DNA of 58,317 nucleotides from Brachyspira sp949287565 (GCF_036997615.1 NZ_JAWLQA010000019.1), one strand, 5' to 3'; positions 27,488 to 36,982 are shown, counted from the stretch's first letter. Numbers and translations: made by a program. The notes: generated from the letters alone by a model not told the origin.

Positions 27488-27503
27488 AATCATACTGAAA
27501 TTA

Positions 27504-29345
27504 TCAAACTTTAAAGAAACTCATAGCATTAACCAGTTCTTCAGCCTGATTAAGCAAAGAGTTAGATGAAGCAGAAGCCTGTTCTACTAATGCAGCATTC
27601 TGCTGGGTTACTGTATCCATATCTGTTACAGCTCTATTAACTTGTTCTACACCTTCATGCTGTTCTACTGCTGTTGAGCTTATATCCTGCATTATTTTTG
27701 CTGTATTTTCTATCTTTTCCTGAAGTTCACTGAATATATCCTGTGAAACTCTTGCTGATTCTGTGGCTTTATTTATTTTATCATAGGCATTGTCTACCAA
27801 AGTAGTAATATCTTTTACTGATGATTGAGTAGTTTGTGCTAAATTTCTAACCTCAGAAGCTACCACTGCAAAACCTTTACCCATATCTCCAGCCCTAGCT
27901 GCTTCAACTGCCGCATTAAGAGCAAGTATATTAGTTTGGAATGCTATATCTTCTATTATCTTTGTAATATCTCTAATCTTAGTGCTGGCATCATAAACTT
28001 CTTCTATATTTTTAGTAGTATCAAGTATTATTTCTCCGGCATTTTGAATAGCCTCTCTTGAATCTATCATCATTTTATTACCTTCCACAGACTGATCTGC
28101 TGATGATTTTATTGTAGAAGCCATTTGCTCCATTGATGAAGCTGTTTCTTCTAGACTTGCAGCCTGTGCCTCTGTACGTTTTGATAAATCTATACTTCCT
28201 GTAGAAAGCTCTTTAGCATTCATTCTTATTTCATCTGCTGAAGTTCTTACTTTAATTATAATATCTGAAAGTCTGTCTCTCATATCAAAGAAAGAGTTTG
28301 CCAATACTCCAAGCTCATCTTTACGATTTATATTTCTATGTGTAGGAGTTAAATCTCCATTGGAAATTTCTCTGGATATTAGAACTAATTCGTCTAAAGG
28401 TTTTGTAATGCTCTTAATATACATAAATATTAATACTGTACATAATATTATAAATAGTGGTCCGATTATTACAGTACGAAGAACCGTATATTTTATTTCT
28501 TTGTATATTTCACTATCTGCTTTTGCAAATACAACAGTCCAAGGCATTATATCAATATTTTGATAAGCGGCAGAACGTTTTCCTTCATAACCTTCATAAG
28601 TATATGATTCTATTATGCCTTCTTTTTTTGTTTTTATAATATCATAAACTTCAGGTAAATTTCCGCCTATTCTTTTATTATCTGATGATAATATTATATT
28701 ACCATCATTATTAGCAACTGTTATTCTTCCGTTAATTTTCAAGCCGCTTATAAATTCATTATTTACTTTTTGCAAATCTAAATTAATGTAAACTAATCCT
28801 ATTATATTACCTTGAGAATTCTTAATTCCTCCGCAAAGAAGAAGCGCCTGTCCTCCTGTTGTAGATGATATACTTGGAGAATTATCATAAGTAAATTTAT
28901 AGTTATTAGCTTTCATTTGTGAAAATAAATTTTTATGAATTTCTGCTATAGATGCTCCTATAAGTTTAGGGTTAGTGCTGTCAAGTAATACTATACCATT
29001 AATATCAGCAAGTCCAACATTTACCGCATAAGTATTTACTGAAGCAAAATCTTTTAATCTTTTTTCTGCCTCATTTCTTACGGCTATATCATCTATATTT
29101 ATAATTCCGTTTGCTAATGTGCCTGACTGAGAATAAGTTGCTATTGCTAATAACTGCTCATGAAGAACCATATCTATCATATATGAATATCCTGAAACTG
29201 TAGAAGAAAAACCTTCTAAAGCTGATTTTCTAATAGCTCTTGAAGAAGACCATATAGAAATAGAAGCTAATGTGGCTATTGTGATAAAAATAATAGAACT
29301 TATTATAACTGGAATTTTGAAAGATAAACTATGTATTTTTTTCAT
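27504..29345 (-). CDS. Methyl-accepting chemotaxis protein (Cache-type), paralogue 2
   Basis: A 613-residue receptor with the same order as the gene that follows it: span (IPVIISSIIFITIATLAS), dCache-like sensor, span (IIGPLFIILCTVLIFMYIK), HAMP, methylation helices and hairpin IAFQTNILALNAAVEAARAG. The sensor has an insertion near residues 165-175 (SISSTTGGQALLL) not present in the paralogue. AGAGGTTTTTATCA gives the ribosome site for ATG 29345. It is the promoter-proximal gene of the tandem pair. Ligand unknown; Cache domains usually bind small organic acids or amino acids. Confidence 0.92.
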   Translation of the reverse strand: MKKIHSLSFKIPVIISSIIFITIATLASISIWSSSRAIRKSALEGFSSTVSGYSYMIDMVLHEQLLAIATYSQSGTLANGIINIDDIAVRNEAEKRLKDFASVNTYAVNVGLADINGIVLLDSTNPKLIGASIAEIHKNLFSQMKANNYKFTYDNSPSISSTTGGQALLLCGGIKNSQGNIIGLVYINLDLQKVNNEFISGLKINGRITVANNDGNIILSSDNKRIGGNLPEVYDIIKTKKEGIIESYTYEGYEGKRSAAYQNIDIMPWTVVFAKADSEIYKEIKYTVLRTVIIGPLFIILCTVLIFMYIKSITKPLDELVLISREISNGDLTPTHRNINRKDELGVLANSFFDMRDRLSDIIIKVRTSADEIRMNAKELSTGSIDLSKRTEAQAASLEETASSMEQMASTIKSSADQSVEGNKMMIDSREAIQNAGEIILDTTKNIEEVYDASTKIRDITKIIEDIAFQTNILALNAAVEAARAGDMGKGFAVVASEVRNLAQTTQSSVKDITTLVDNAYDKINKATESARVSQDIFSELQEKIENTAKIMQDISSTAVEQHEGVEQVNRAVTDMDTVTQQNAALVEQASASSNSLLNQAEELVNAMSFFKV

Positions 29346-29517
29346 TGATAAAAACCTCTATATATGATTAAAATTATTTACTTGTAATTTAAATTAAGAA
29401 ATATGTTTATCAGATATTGACAGTATTAATCTAACAATAAAAATTACGTTGTCAAATTTTTTTTGAATTTTTTTAAAAAAATAAAAAAAAATTTTGATTT
29501 TTTGGGAAATTTAACTA

Positions 29518-29554
29518 TTAAATGCATAATATAAAATACATATTATACATTTAA
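29518..29554. promoter_or_regulatory. Imperfect palindrome between chemoreceptor and hisC
   Basis: TTAAATGCATAATAT (29518-29532) and ATATTATACATTTAA (29540-29554) match with one wobble. It lies in the 332-bp divergent spacer 29346-29677, which otherwise holds poly-A/T tracts and the hisC promoter. A regulator site is possible. Confidence 0.4.
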
Positions 29555-29601
29555 TATATATGTAAAAAAATATCATATTTGATAATTTTTTAATTATTCT
29601 A

Positions 29602-29630
29602 TTGTCATATGATTAAATATTGTATATAAT
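29602..29630 (+). promoter_or_regulatory. Promoter of hisC
   Basis: TTGTCA (29602-29607), 17-bp spacer, TATAAT (29625-29630). Confidence 0.6.
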
Positions 29631-29677
29631 AATACTTCTAACAAAATCATATTAATATGAAAATATAAGGATTTTTT

Positions 29678-30742
29678 ATGAATAAGTTTTTAAGTAATAA
29701 AGCTAAATCTATAGAACCATATACTCCAGGTGAGCAGCCTAAAGATAAAAATTATATAAAATTAAATACAAATGAATCTCCGTATCCTCCTTCTCCAAAT
29801 GTGAAAAAAGCATTAATAGAAAGTAATTTCGATGATTTAAGACTTTACCCTGATCCTAATGTTTCAGATTTGAAAAAAGAAATTGCTGAGCTATATAATG
29901 TTAATACAAATAATATTTTTATAGGAAACGGCTCCGATGAAATATTAGCTTTTTCTTTTATGGCTTTCTTTAATAAAGGAGATAAAGTCTATTATCCTAA
30001 TATTACATACAGCTTTTATTCTGTATATTCATCTCTTTTTGATTTGAACGAAGTAAAAATTCCATTGAAAGATGATTTTAGTATAGATATTAATGATTAT
30101 AAAAATTTGGATGCTGGTATATTCATAGCTAATCCTAATGCTCCAACAGGATTAATGCTTACTTTATCACAAATAGAAGAAATTATAATAAATAATAGAA
30201 ATAATATAGTGATAGTAGATGAAGCATATATTGATTTCGCTGAAACAGAGAGCGCTTATAAACTTGTAAATAAATATGATAATCTTTTAGTCATACAAAC
30301 TTTTTCAAAATCTAGAGCATTGGCAGGAATTCGTTTAGGCTTTGCTATAGGAAATGAAAATCTTATTCAGGGACTTAAAAATATTAAATATTCTTTTAAT
30401 TCTTATACTATTAATAGACTTTCTATAATTGCTGGCATTGAGGCTATAAAAGATAAAGATTATTTTAAAGATACTGTAAATAAAGTGATAACAACAAGAG
30501 AGAAAACAAAAATAAAATTAAAAGAGTTAGGATTTAATGTTCTTAATTCTAAATCTAATTTTATATTTATATCACATAAAAATGTATTTGCTGAAGATAT
30601 TTATGTGAAATTAAGAGAAAATGGTATACTAGTAAGATATTTTAAAACCGATCTTATTAATAATTATATAAGGGTAACTATAGGTACAGATGAAGAAATG
30701 AATATTTTTGTAGAAAAGATAGAAAATATAATAAAAAATTGA
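29678..30742 (+). CDS. hisC: Histidinol-phosphate aminotransferase
   Basis: A 354-residue PLP-dependent aminotransferase of fold type I that converts imidazole acetol phosphate to histidinol phosphate. Motifs: KLNTNESPYPPSP, GNGSDEILAF, ANPNAPTG, VDEAYIDFAE and the PLP-lysine loop TFSKSRALAGIRLGFA. The size and the N-terminal NTNESPY strongly favour HisC, although related enzymes can also handle aromatic amino acids. AAGGATTTTTT precedes ATG 29678. It stands apart from hisF in the same window. Confidence 0.92.
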   Translation: MNKFLSNKAKSIEPYTPGEQPKDKNYIKLNTNESPYPPSPNVKKALIESNFDDLRLYPDPNVSDLKKEIAELYNVNTNNIFIGNGSDEILAFSFMAFFNKGDKVYYPNITYSFYSVYSSLFDLNEVKIPLKDDFSIDINDYKNLDAGIFIANPNAPTGLMLTLSQIEEIIINNRNNIVIVDEAYIDFAETESAYKLVNKYDNLLVIQTFSKSRALAGIRLGFAIGNENLIQGLKNIKYSFNSYTINRLSIIAGIEAIKDKDYFKDTVNKVITTREKTKIKLKELGFNVLNSKSNFIFISHKNVFAEDIYVKLRENGILVRYFKTDLINNYIRVTIGTDEEMNIFVEKIENIIKN

Positions 30743-30852
30743 ATAATAATGTGATAATTAATAATCAAAATTAAAAAAAATATTTAAACTTTTTAGTTTT
30801 TGTATATACTATTATATTATAAAAAAATTGTATAAAAAACTGGATAAAGAAC

Positions 30853-32532
30853 ATGAGCGATACTACATTATATATTATAACAGCAATAATATTTATTATT
30901 ATATTAATATCTACAATTATACTAATAAGAAATATATTTAATAAAAAAGTTCATAAACCTTCAAGAAATACAAAGAAAAAGATGCATGAACTAAGAAAAA
31001 TAGTTTCATTGAATCCTAAAGATTTAGACTCTTTATATGAGTTGGCACTTATAGAGGAAGAATATCAAGAATTAACAGGGGCATTGCCTAAATTTGAATT
31101 ATTATTGGGCAAAAGATATTTTAAAGACAATAATATAAATGAAATAGAAATATATAAAAAGATGGAGGCAGGATACGATCAGCTTGAAGATAAAGAGAAT
31201 AGTTTTAAATATGCTATGATGATATCCAAATTAGAGCCTAATAATATTGATTATGCTATAAAAATAGGTAATGTTTTAGGGCAGGAAGGAAAATATAAAT
31301 TGGCTTCTGAATATTTTAATAAAGTTATAGTATCAAAAGAAAATTTAAGTATAGAAGAAGCTAGAACTGCCGCTTTATCATTTTTTATGATTAAAGATTA
31401 TAAAAAATCTATAATATTTTTAGAGGAATTATATAAGAAAATATCAAATGATAAAGAAACAGATATATTAGAAATTTATAATCTTGAAATATTGCTTGTA
31501 TCTCTTTATATATCAGCAGATGAACTTAATATAGCAATTACATTTTTAGAGCAAATATTATCTAATAAGAGTATAAGCGAAGAGCATAAATTATATGTTA
31601 ATAGAATATATATGTTTATATTATATAAACTTTCAGATAATGATAAGTTTGTTTCTAAATATAATGAATTAAGAGCTTATTATAAATTAGATGAAGCTAA
31701 AAAAGAATATGCTGCATTAATATTTGACTTTGCATTCTATGCTTATTTCTTAAAAGATATAAATACTTCTATAAATTATTTTACAAAATTAAATTCTTTT
31801 CATATGCTTGAATATAGTGTTTATTATTTAGATCAAATATTAGAGTATCTTAATGAAGTTAATAAAGCATCTATACAATTAATAAAATTAAGAAGCAGCG
31901 GAAAATTTGATAATGAAAAATTCAAAAATGAAAATTATGAAAAGTATATAGATCCTGAATTGATAGATATATGGGAATTAGTATTAAGTTTATGGCAGGG
32001 TACATTTATTAAATTTGATTATATCACTTCAAATGCTCCGAATCCGGAAAATAAAATAGATATAGATAAAATATTGGCTGAATTAAATGCCGCTAGTGAA
32101 AATGATAGTACTAAGAATATTAATTTAAATGAAATAGATAAAATATATTCTTTGAATTTAAGTAATTTTAAAAAACTATGTAAGAATTTGATTCAAAATA
32201 AATTATCATATTCTATAATACAGGAATATACCGATAATGTAATAAATTATAATTATGGAGATGAGGTTAATTATTTAGCATATCATGTAACAAAAAGCAG
32301 AAAGGACTTAACATTAATTTCTGTGAAAAGATGGAAAAATACAGAGGTAGGGGAGTTGATAATAAGAGATTTTTTACTTATGGTAAATGAATCAGGGGCA
32401 AAAAATGGAATATTGATTCTTCCTGTAAGATTATCTAATAGTGCAAAAAGTTATGCAAAACATAATGATAAAATTACGGTTTATACAAGGAGTCAATTCA
32501 ATTCATTTTTGAAAACTAATTTTGTAAATTAA
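30853..32532 (+). CDS. Membrane-anchored TPR protein with Mrr-like C-terminal domain (copy 1)
   Basis: A 559-residue protein: an N-terminal membrane anchor (residues 5-27, LYIITAIIFIIILISTIILI), a basic linker, about 380 residues of helical TPR-like repeats (KIVSLNPKDLDSLYELALIE begins the first) and a C-terminal domain of about 110 residues. That last domain follows the Mrr-type restriction endonuclease pattern: a GDEVNYLAYHV strand, LTLISVKRWKNTEVGE, IIRDFLLMVNESGAKNGILI, SNSAKSYAKHNDKITVYT. The usual Glu/Gln of the E/QxK motif is Ser (SVKRW), so catalysis is doubtful. A close paralogue follows 17 bp downstream. Cell role unknown. Confidence 0.75.
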   Translation: MSDTTLYIITAIIFIIILISTIILIRNIFNKKVHKPSRNTKKKMHELRKIVSLNPKDLDSLYELALIEEEYQELTGALPKFELLLGKRYFKDNNINEIEIYKKMEAGYDQLEDKENSFKYAMMISKLEPNNIDYAIKIGNVLGQEGKYKLASEYFNKVIVSKENLSIEEARTAALSFFMIKDYKKSIIFLEELYKKISNDKETDILEIYNLEILLVSLYISADELNIAITFLEQILSNKSISEEHKLYVNRIYMFILYKLSDNDKFVSKYNELRAYYKLDEAKKEYAALIFDFAFYAYFLKDINTSINYFTKLNSFHMLEYSVYYLDQILEYLNEVNKASIQLIKLRSSGKFDNEKFKNENYEKYIDPELIDIWELVLSLWQGTFIKFDYITSNAPNPENKIDIDKILAELNAASENDSTKNINLNEIDKIYSLNLSNFKKLCKNLIQNKLSYSIIQEYTDNVINYNYGDEVNYLAYHVTKSRKDLTLISVKRWKNTEVGELIIRDFLLMVNESGAKNGILILPVRLSNSAKSYAKHNDKITVYTRSQFNSFLKTNFVN

Positions 32533-32549
32533 ACTAATAAGGAAAAATT

Positions 32550-34232
32550 ATGACTGACTCTTATATTTATATACTTATTGTTCCAGTATCTATATTAGGC
32601 TTGTTTGGGATTATTTTTTTCTTCAAAAGTATAACAGGTAATAATAGCGTATATAAACCAAAAAATATAAAAAAGAAGATAGAAGAGCTTGAGAAGAAAA
32701 TACAGCTTAACCCTAAAGATTATAATTCAATGTATGATTTGGCAGTAATAGAAGAACAGTACAATATGACTGAGAAGGCTTTGGAGAGATACGAAAAGCT
32801 TCTCAATGTTAAATATTTTGAAGGCGAAGAATTAAATATTTATAAAAAACTTGAAGAGTTATATAATAAATTAGACAATAAAGAAGAAAGTTTAAAATAC
32901 ACTTTAAAAATAGCTCAAATAGATGTTAATAACACATACTATTCCATAAAAGCAGCTACAGAACTTGGAAGAGAGGGAGCTTATAAATTAGCTACTGAAT
33001 ATTTCAATAGAGTTTTAAATAATAAAAACGATTTTGAAATATATGAGCTTAAAATATCTTCTATATCATATTTTATGAATAAAGAATATAGAAAAGTTAT
33101 TTCTATTCTTGAAGAACTTCATAAAAGATTGAGCAGAAATATAAGTAATATTGAAGATGATTATGATGAACTTATATTGGTAGAAAAAATATTAATCTCT
33201 CTTTATATTATAACTGATGAGATTAATAGTGCCAGAACTTTTACAGAATCCATTTTATCATTAAGAGCTGTAAAAAATGATCCTAAATATCGTTTCTTTA
33301 TAAATAGAATATATTTGTATATATTATATAAATCAGATGATAATGAGGCATTTATAAACTTATACAATCAATATTCAATGCAGTATAAAGTAAATGAAAT
33401 AAAAAAGGAAGAAAGTATTATCATTTTAGATTTTGCTTTTTATAATTATTTTATAAAAGATATTAACAGTTCTATGAGTTATTTTGAACATATAAGATTA
33501 TTTAATGATCCAGAATTTGATATATATGATTTGGACAGCATATTTATTTATTTGTCAGAAATTACTAAAGCTGAAGCTCAATTAAAAAAATTGAGAGGAG
33601 ATATTCAATTAAATAATAAAGATAAATATGTAAAAGAGAATTATGAAAAATATGTTAATTCTCAGTATATAGAATCTTGGGAGAATTCAGTTAGATTATG
33701 GGAGGATTCATTTAATAGTTTGGATACTATATTGAATTTAATAGAAATAGAAAGGAATGTGGATATTGAAAAAATATTATTGGAATGCAATATAAATGAA
33801 AATAATACTACTATAGAAAATTTAAATAGCAAGAAGGTAGACAAGATTTATGATATAAGTTTATCGTCCTTTAAAAGTATATGTCAGGATATAATACAGA
33901 AAAAGCTTTTATATTCAGCCGTACAGGAATATAATGAAAAACTAATAGATTATGACTACGGAGATGAGGTTAATTATTTAGCATTTGCTGTAAATAAAAG
34001 TAAAAAAGATTTAACTTTAATATCTTTCAAACGCTGGAGAAATACGGAAGTAGGAGAGCTTGTAATAAGAGATTTTATGCTTCTTATTAATGAGGCAGGG
34101 GCAAAAAATGGAATATTAGTTTTACCTCTAGAGCTTACAAATAGTGCAAGAAGTTATGCTACGCATAATGATAAGGTTAAAGTTTATACAAGAAATCAGT
34201 TTAATTATATGCTTAGAGATAGTAAAATATAA
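32550..34232 (+). CDS. Membrane-anchored TPR protein with Mrr-like C-terminal domain (copy 2)
   Basis: A 560-residue paralogue of the preceding gene, with the same order: anchor (IYILIVPVSILGLFGIIFFF), linker, helical repeats (KKIQLNPKDYNSMYDLAVIE) and the Mrr-like end (GDEVNYLAFAV, LTLISFKRWRNTEVGELVIR, INEAGAKNGILVLPLELTNS). Again Ser replaces the acidic or amide residue two before the Lys (SFKRW). The C-terminal domain is far better conserved between the copies than the helical region, which suggests the domain's fold is under selection. AAGGAAAAATT precedes ATG 32550; cotranscribed with copy 1. Confidence 0.75.
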   Translation: MTDSYIYILIVPVSILGLFGIIFFFKSITGNNSVYKPKNIKKKIEELEKKIQLNPKDYNSMYDLAVIEEQYNMTEKALERYEKLLNVKYFEGEELNIYKKLEELYNKLDNKEESLKYTLKIAQIDVNNTYYSIKAATELGREGAYKLATEYFNRVLNNKNDFEIYELKISSISYFMNKEYRKVISILEELHKRLSRNISNIEDDYDELILVEKILISLYIITDEINSARTFTESILSLRAVKNDPKYRFFINRIYLYILYKSDDNEAFINLYNQYSMQYKVNEIKKEESIIILDFAFYNYFIKDINSSMSYFEHIRLFNDPEFDIYDLDSIFIYLSEITKAEAQLKKLRGDIQLNNKDKYVKENYEKYVNSQYIESWENSVRLWEDSFNSLDTILNLIEIERNVDIEKILLECNINENNTTIENLNSKKVDKIYDISLSSFKSICQDIIQKKLLYSAVQEYNEKLIDYDYGDEVNYLAFAVNKSKKDLTLISFKRWRNTEVGELVIRDFMLLINEAGAKNGILVLPLELTNSARSYATHNDKVKVYTRNQFNYMLRDSKI

Positions 34233-34248
34233 TTATAGTATAATAAAT

Positions 34249-34283
34249 AAAAAGAGCTGATAATTTATCAGCTCTTTATTCAT
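34249..34283. terminator. Bidirectional terminator
   Basis: AAAGAGCTGAT (34251-34261) / ATCAGCTCTTT (34267-34277), AATAAAAAA before and ATT after. It separates the tandem pair from zapA on the other strand. Confidence 0.85.
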
Positions 34284-34297
34284 TAATTACAATAAAT

Positions 34298-34639
34298 TTA
34301 TTTGTTTTCTTTATTGACTTCTTTAGATTCTTTAGTTTCATCTATAAGTCTTATTAATTCATTAGATCTGGAAGCTATACTCTCTTTTAATGCTAATAAA
34401 GTATCTTTTCCTGCTTTATTGTTTGCTATTTCTCTTTTCAAAAGATCTGCTATATTAAGGCATGCGAGTATTGCTATAGTATCTCTAGGATAATTAGGAC
34501 CATACTGCTCTGCTATATCATTCATACTTTCATTAACAAATTCAGCAACCTCTTTTAAATATTCAGCATTACCCTCTTGAGATTTTATGCTTAGCATTCT
34601 GCCGTATATATTAACCTCTACAATAGTAACATCATCCAT
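34298..34639 (-). CDS. zapA: Cell division protein ZapA
   Basis: A 113-residue protein matching ZapA, which binds FtsZ and bundles its filaments at the division ring. Typical features: VEVNIYGRMLSIKSQEG at the N terminus, then LKEVAEFVNESMNDIA, DTIAILACLNIADLLKREI and a C-terminal coiled coil. The gene follows a long coiled-coil gene by 13 bp and uses AATAGGTAAATAATT as ribosome site, so both are in one operon. The partner may act in division too. Confidence 0.88.
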   Translation of the reverse strand: MDDVTIVEVNIYGRMLSIKSQEGNAEYLKEVAEFVNESMNDIAEQYGPNYPRDTIAILACLNIADLLKREIANNKAGKDTLLALKESIASRSNELIRLIDETKESKEVNKENK

Positions 34640-34652
34640 AATTATTTACCTA

Positions 34653-35690
34653 TTATTTTGATTCATTATCAAAGAAAAATTCTTCCTCATCATCATCACC
34701 GAACATATACTGATCATCTTCGTTTATATCAAATTCATAATTATCTTCTTTACTGTTTTTATCAATATCTTCTTCTACTGCTTCATTAGTTTTATTTTCT
34801 GTTTGTTCATCTTTTATATCATTATCCCAGCTGGCATCTGAAGCATTACTGAAAGGATCTTCATCTTCTGTAACTTTAACATTTGAGATTTCTTTTACTT
34901 CTTTTGTTTCTTTTATCTCTTTTATTTCATTGTTTGTATTAACATTATTTTCTGCTTTATACTCTTCATATTCATCAGCTGATGAGAAAGGGTCTTCTTC
35001 ATCAATCTCTTCTACACTGCTTTCAAATACATTCTCAGCACTTTTTACTTCTTCTTTAATCTCTTTAGATGTTTCTTCTAATGGCTTATTATCTTTTTCT
35101 TTTTCTTCAGTGATTACATTTGTATTATTAGATGTATTGCTATTAACTTGTTCATTATAAACAGTATTTTCTGCATTATGAATCATAGAAGCATGATGAG
35201 ATTTTTTAGCCTCAAGACTTGATTTTCTTACGCTGTCTATTCTATCTATGAGAATACTTAATTTTTCTTTAAGTTCATTATTTTCTTTACTTAGAGAATC
35301 TATAGCTCTTATTGCTTTTTCTAATTCTTTTTTAAGATTATCATTTTCTTCTATTAATGTTATAGAATCTTTTTCAGTATTTTCTAAATTAGATTTAAGA
35401 GTATCTCTTTCTATTCTAGTAGCTTCTAATTGTTTTATTAAATTATCTTTATCTTCTTTTATAGAATTATAATTATCAGTAACATTTCTTTTATCAGCTT
35501 CTAGTATAGTTTTTTCTTCTTTTAATAGATTGAAACTATCTTTTACATTTTTCAAACTGTTTATTAACTCTTCTTTTTCTGATTTGAGTTGTTCTATAAT
35601 TTGATGCAATTCTTTATTATCGAATGAAATTACTTGGTATTCATCTAGAAAATCTTTCAATTTTTCTTCTAAAATTGTAAATTCTTTCAA
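34653..35690 (-). CDS. Long acidic coiled-coil protein, zapA operon (TTG start)
   Basis: The start is placed at TTG 35690: GGGGGG lies at 35700-35695 just before it, and the consensus promoter at 35750-35722 rules out the in-frame ATG at 35750, which lies upstream of transcription. The resulting 345 residues are a coiled coil (about 1-150; EEKLKDFLDEYQV, ELHQIIEQLKSEKEELI and further heptads) and then a disordered, acidic tail rich in Glu/Asp/Asn with several DEDPFSxA motifs (EIDEEDPFSSADEYEEY, TEDEDPFSNASD) and an end of YMFGDDDEEEFFFDNESK. Sitting directly before zapA, it probably serves as a partner in division, like ZapB-type proteins; this is inferred from position. Confidence 0.7.
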   Translation of the reverse strand: MKEFTILEEKLKDFLDEYQVISFDNKELHQIIEQLKSEKEELINSLKNVKDSFNLLKEEKTILEADKRNVTDNYNSIKEDKDNLIKQLEATRIERDTLKSNLENTEKDSITLIEENDNLKKELEKAIRAIDSLSKENNELKEKLSILIDRIDSVRKSSLEAKKSHHASMIHNAENTVYNEQVNSNTSNNTNVITEEKEKDNKPLEETSKEIKEEVKSAENVFESSVEEIDEEDPFSSADEYEEYKAENNVNTNNEIKEIKETKEVKEISNVKVTEDEDPFSNASDASWDNDIKDEQTENKTNEAVEEDIDKNSKEDNYEFDINEDDQYMFGDDDEEEFFFDNESK

Positions 35691-35721
35691 ATTTCCCCCC
35701 AAAAAAAAAGATATATTAAAA

Positions 35722-35750
35722 ATTATATCACATATAAATTCAATTGTCAA
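35722..35750 (-). promoter_or_regulatory. Consensus promoter of the coiled-coil/zapA operon
   Basis: On the minus strand TTGACA (35750-35745), 17-bp spacer, TATAAT (35727-35722): perfect boxes. Transcription starts near 35715, 25 nt before TTG 35690. Confidence 0.8.
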
Positions 35751-35771
35751 TTTTTTATTTTATGATACAAT
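35744..35771 (+). promoter_or_regulatory. Promoter of the exported protein, sharing its -35 box with the opposite promoter
   Basis: On the plus strand TTGTCA (35744-35749), 16-bp spacer, TACAAT (35766-35771). The -35 hexamer overlaps the opposite-strand TTGACA by five bases, so only one RNA polymerase can bind at a time. Confidence 0.6.
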
Positions 35772-35804
35772 ATATTTATAAAACATAATATAAAACAGGT
35801 TTTT

Positions 35805-36962
35805 ATGAAGAAATTAAAATTAATTGTGTTGAGTTTGGTATTAATCTCCTGCCCAATAATATATGGACAATCACCATATACAGATAAAGATCAGAAAGTT
35901 TTAAAAGGTGCTATAGATGCTTGGCCTATTATAGGTATAGAATATGAAAGAGCCACAGAAAGTTATATGCCTTTTGATTATATACATGAAAGTCATAAAA
36001 GAGAAAATAGAGTAAAAATTTCATTTCCTTCAAGAGTTTTATATGAACTTTCTACTATAGAAATTCATATGAATACTTTAATAGGTGTAAGCTTAACAGA
36101 CGGACATTTCAGTATGCCTAATATGTATTTATCTCTTGGCAAAAGTTTTCATTTTGATTGGATGTTTTCTGCTACTCCTTTTGTAACTATGACTTCAAAA
36201 TTTGATGTTTTTAATAAAGATTATGCCACAGGAAGTATAGGTTTATATGATGCTGGTATAGAAACTATTACTTTAACTAGAATATTATTATCTTTTAGAA
36301 TGAAGGCGGTTAATGATATTAATGGTTCTACATTCATGCTGCTTCCTTCCGTTATAGACAGTGAATCTGCAAGTTTTGCTCCGCATTGGTATCTTCCTAG
36401 GGTTAATAATGAGATGGGCTTCAGAGCTGGATTTATAGGTTCTTATTATGAATTATCTTATTCTCAAGGTTATTCTAAAGATTCTAATCCTTTAGCTGCT
36501 GTTTTCAAAATTAATGGCGACTATTTCAGAGCTCAATTTTTATATCAATATAATAATAAAAATTCTCTTTCTCCAGATAATTTTCAAAGTAGGTATAATA
36601 CTCCTGATAATATTAATGATACAGAAGAGTATTATACTCATCATTTAGTGCAATTATCTGGTATGGGAAGAATTCCTTTTTTTGATAAAGAGTTATGGCT
36701 TAATTTACTTGGTGAATATACTTGGAGAGATAATGATGCCCATTATGTGAGACTTGAACTTGGTCTTGAATGGAAAATGCTTAATATTGCAGTTCGTCCT
36801 CTATTTTATATCCCTGTTAAAAATGATGATAATAGATTTGATGCTAGTAAAGATTTATTCTGTTTTGAATATTCTGCCTTTGTAAAATTTAATCCTATTT
36901 CAGTTGGATTCCAAGGTTCTACTGACGGAAGATATTATATTGCTATGAAAGCTGAATTTTAA
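35805..36962 (+). CDS. Exported protein of unknown function, probably outer-membrane beta-barrel
   Basis: A 385-residue protein with a cleavable signal peptide (MKKLKLIVLSLVLISCPIIYG, cleavage likely after YGQ) and no lipobox of the usual sort. The mature part has many alternating hydrophobic/polar strands with aromatic ends (FRAQFLYQYNNKN, LWLNLLGEYTWRDND, YYIAMKAEF), ending in a C-terminal Phe, which is typical of outer-membrane beta-barrels. No family recognised. Divergent from the zapA operon; followed 21 bp downstream by NIR element G1. Confidence 0.6.
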   Translation: MKKLKLIVLSLVLISCPIIYGQSPYTDKDQKVLKGAIDAWPIIGIEYERATESYMPFDYIHESHKRENRVKISFPSRVLYELSTIEIHMNTLIGVSLTDGHFSMPNMYLSLGKSFHFDWMFSATPFVTMTSKFDVFNKDYATGSIGLYDAGIETITLTRILLSFRMKAVNDINGSTFMLLPSVIDSESASFAPHWYLPRVNNEMGFRAGFIGSYYELSYSQGYSKDSNPLAAVFKINGDYFRAQFLYQYNNKNSLSPDNFQSRYNTPDNINDTEEYYTHHLVQLSGMGRIPFFDKELWLNLLGEYTWRDNDAHYVRLELGLEWKMLNIAVRPLFYIPVKNDDNRFDASKDLFCFEYSAFVKFNPISVGFQGSTDGRYYIAMKAEF

Positions 36963-36982
36963 TTAATATCTTTTAAATCTAA

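Noticed and set aside
35691..35750. N-terminal extension of the coiled-coil protein from ATG 35750
   Set aside because: A perfect promoter covers this stretch, so it is not transcribed as coding sequence.
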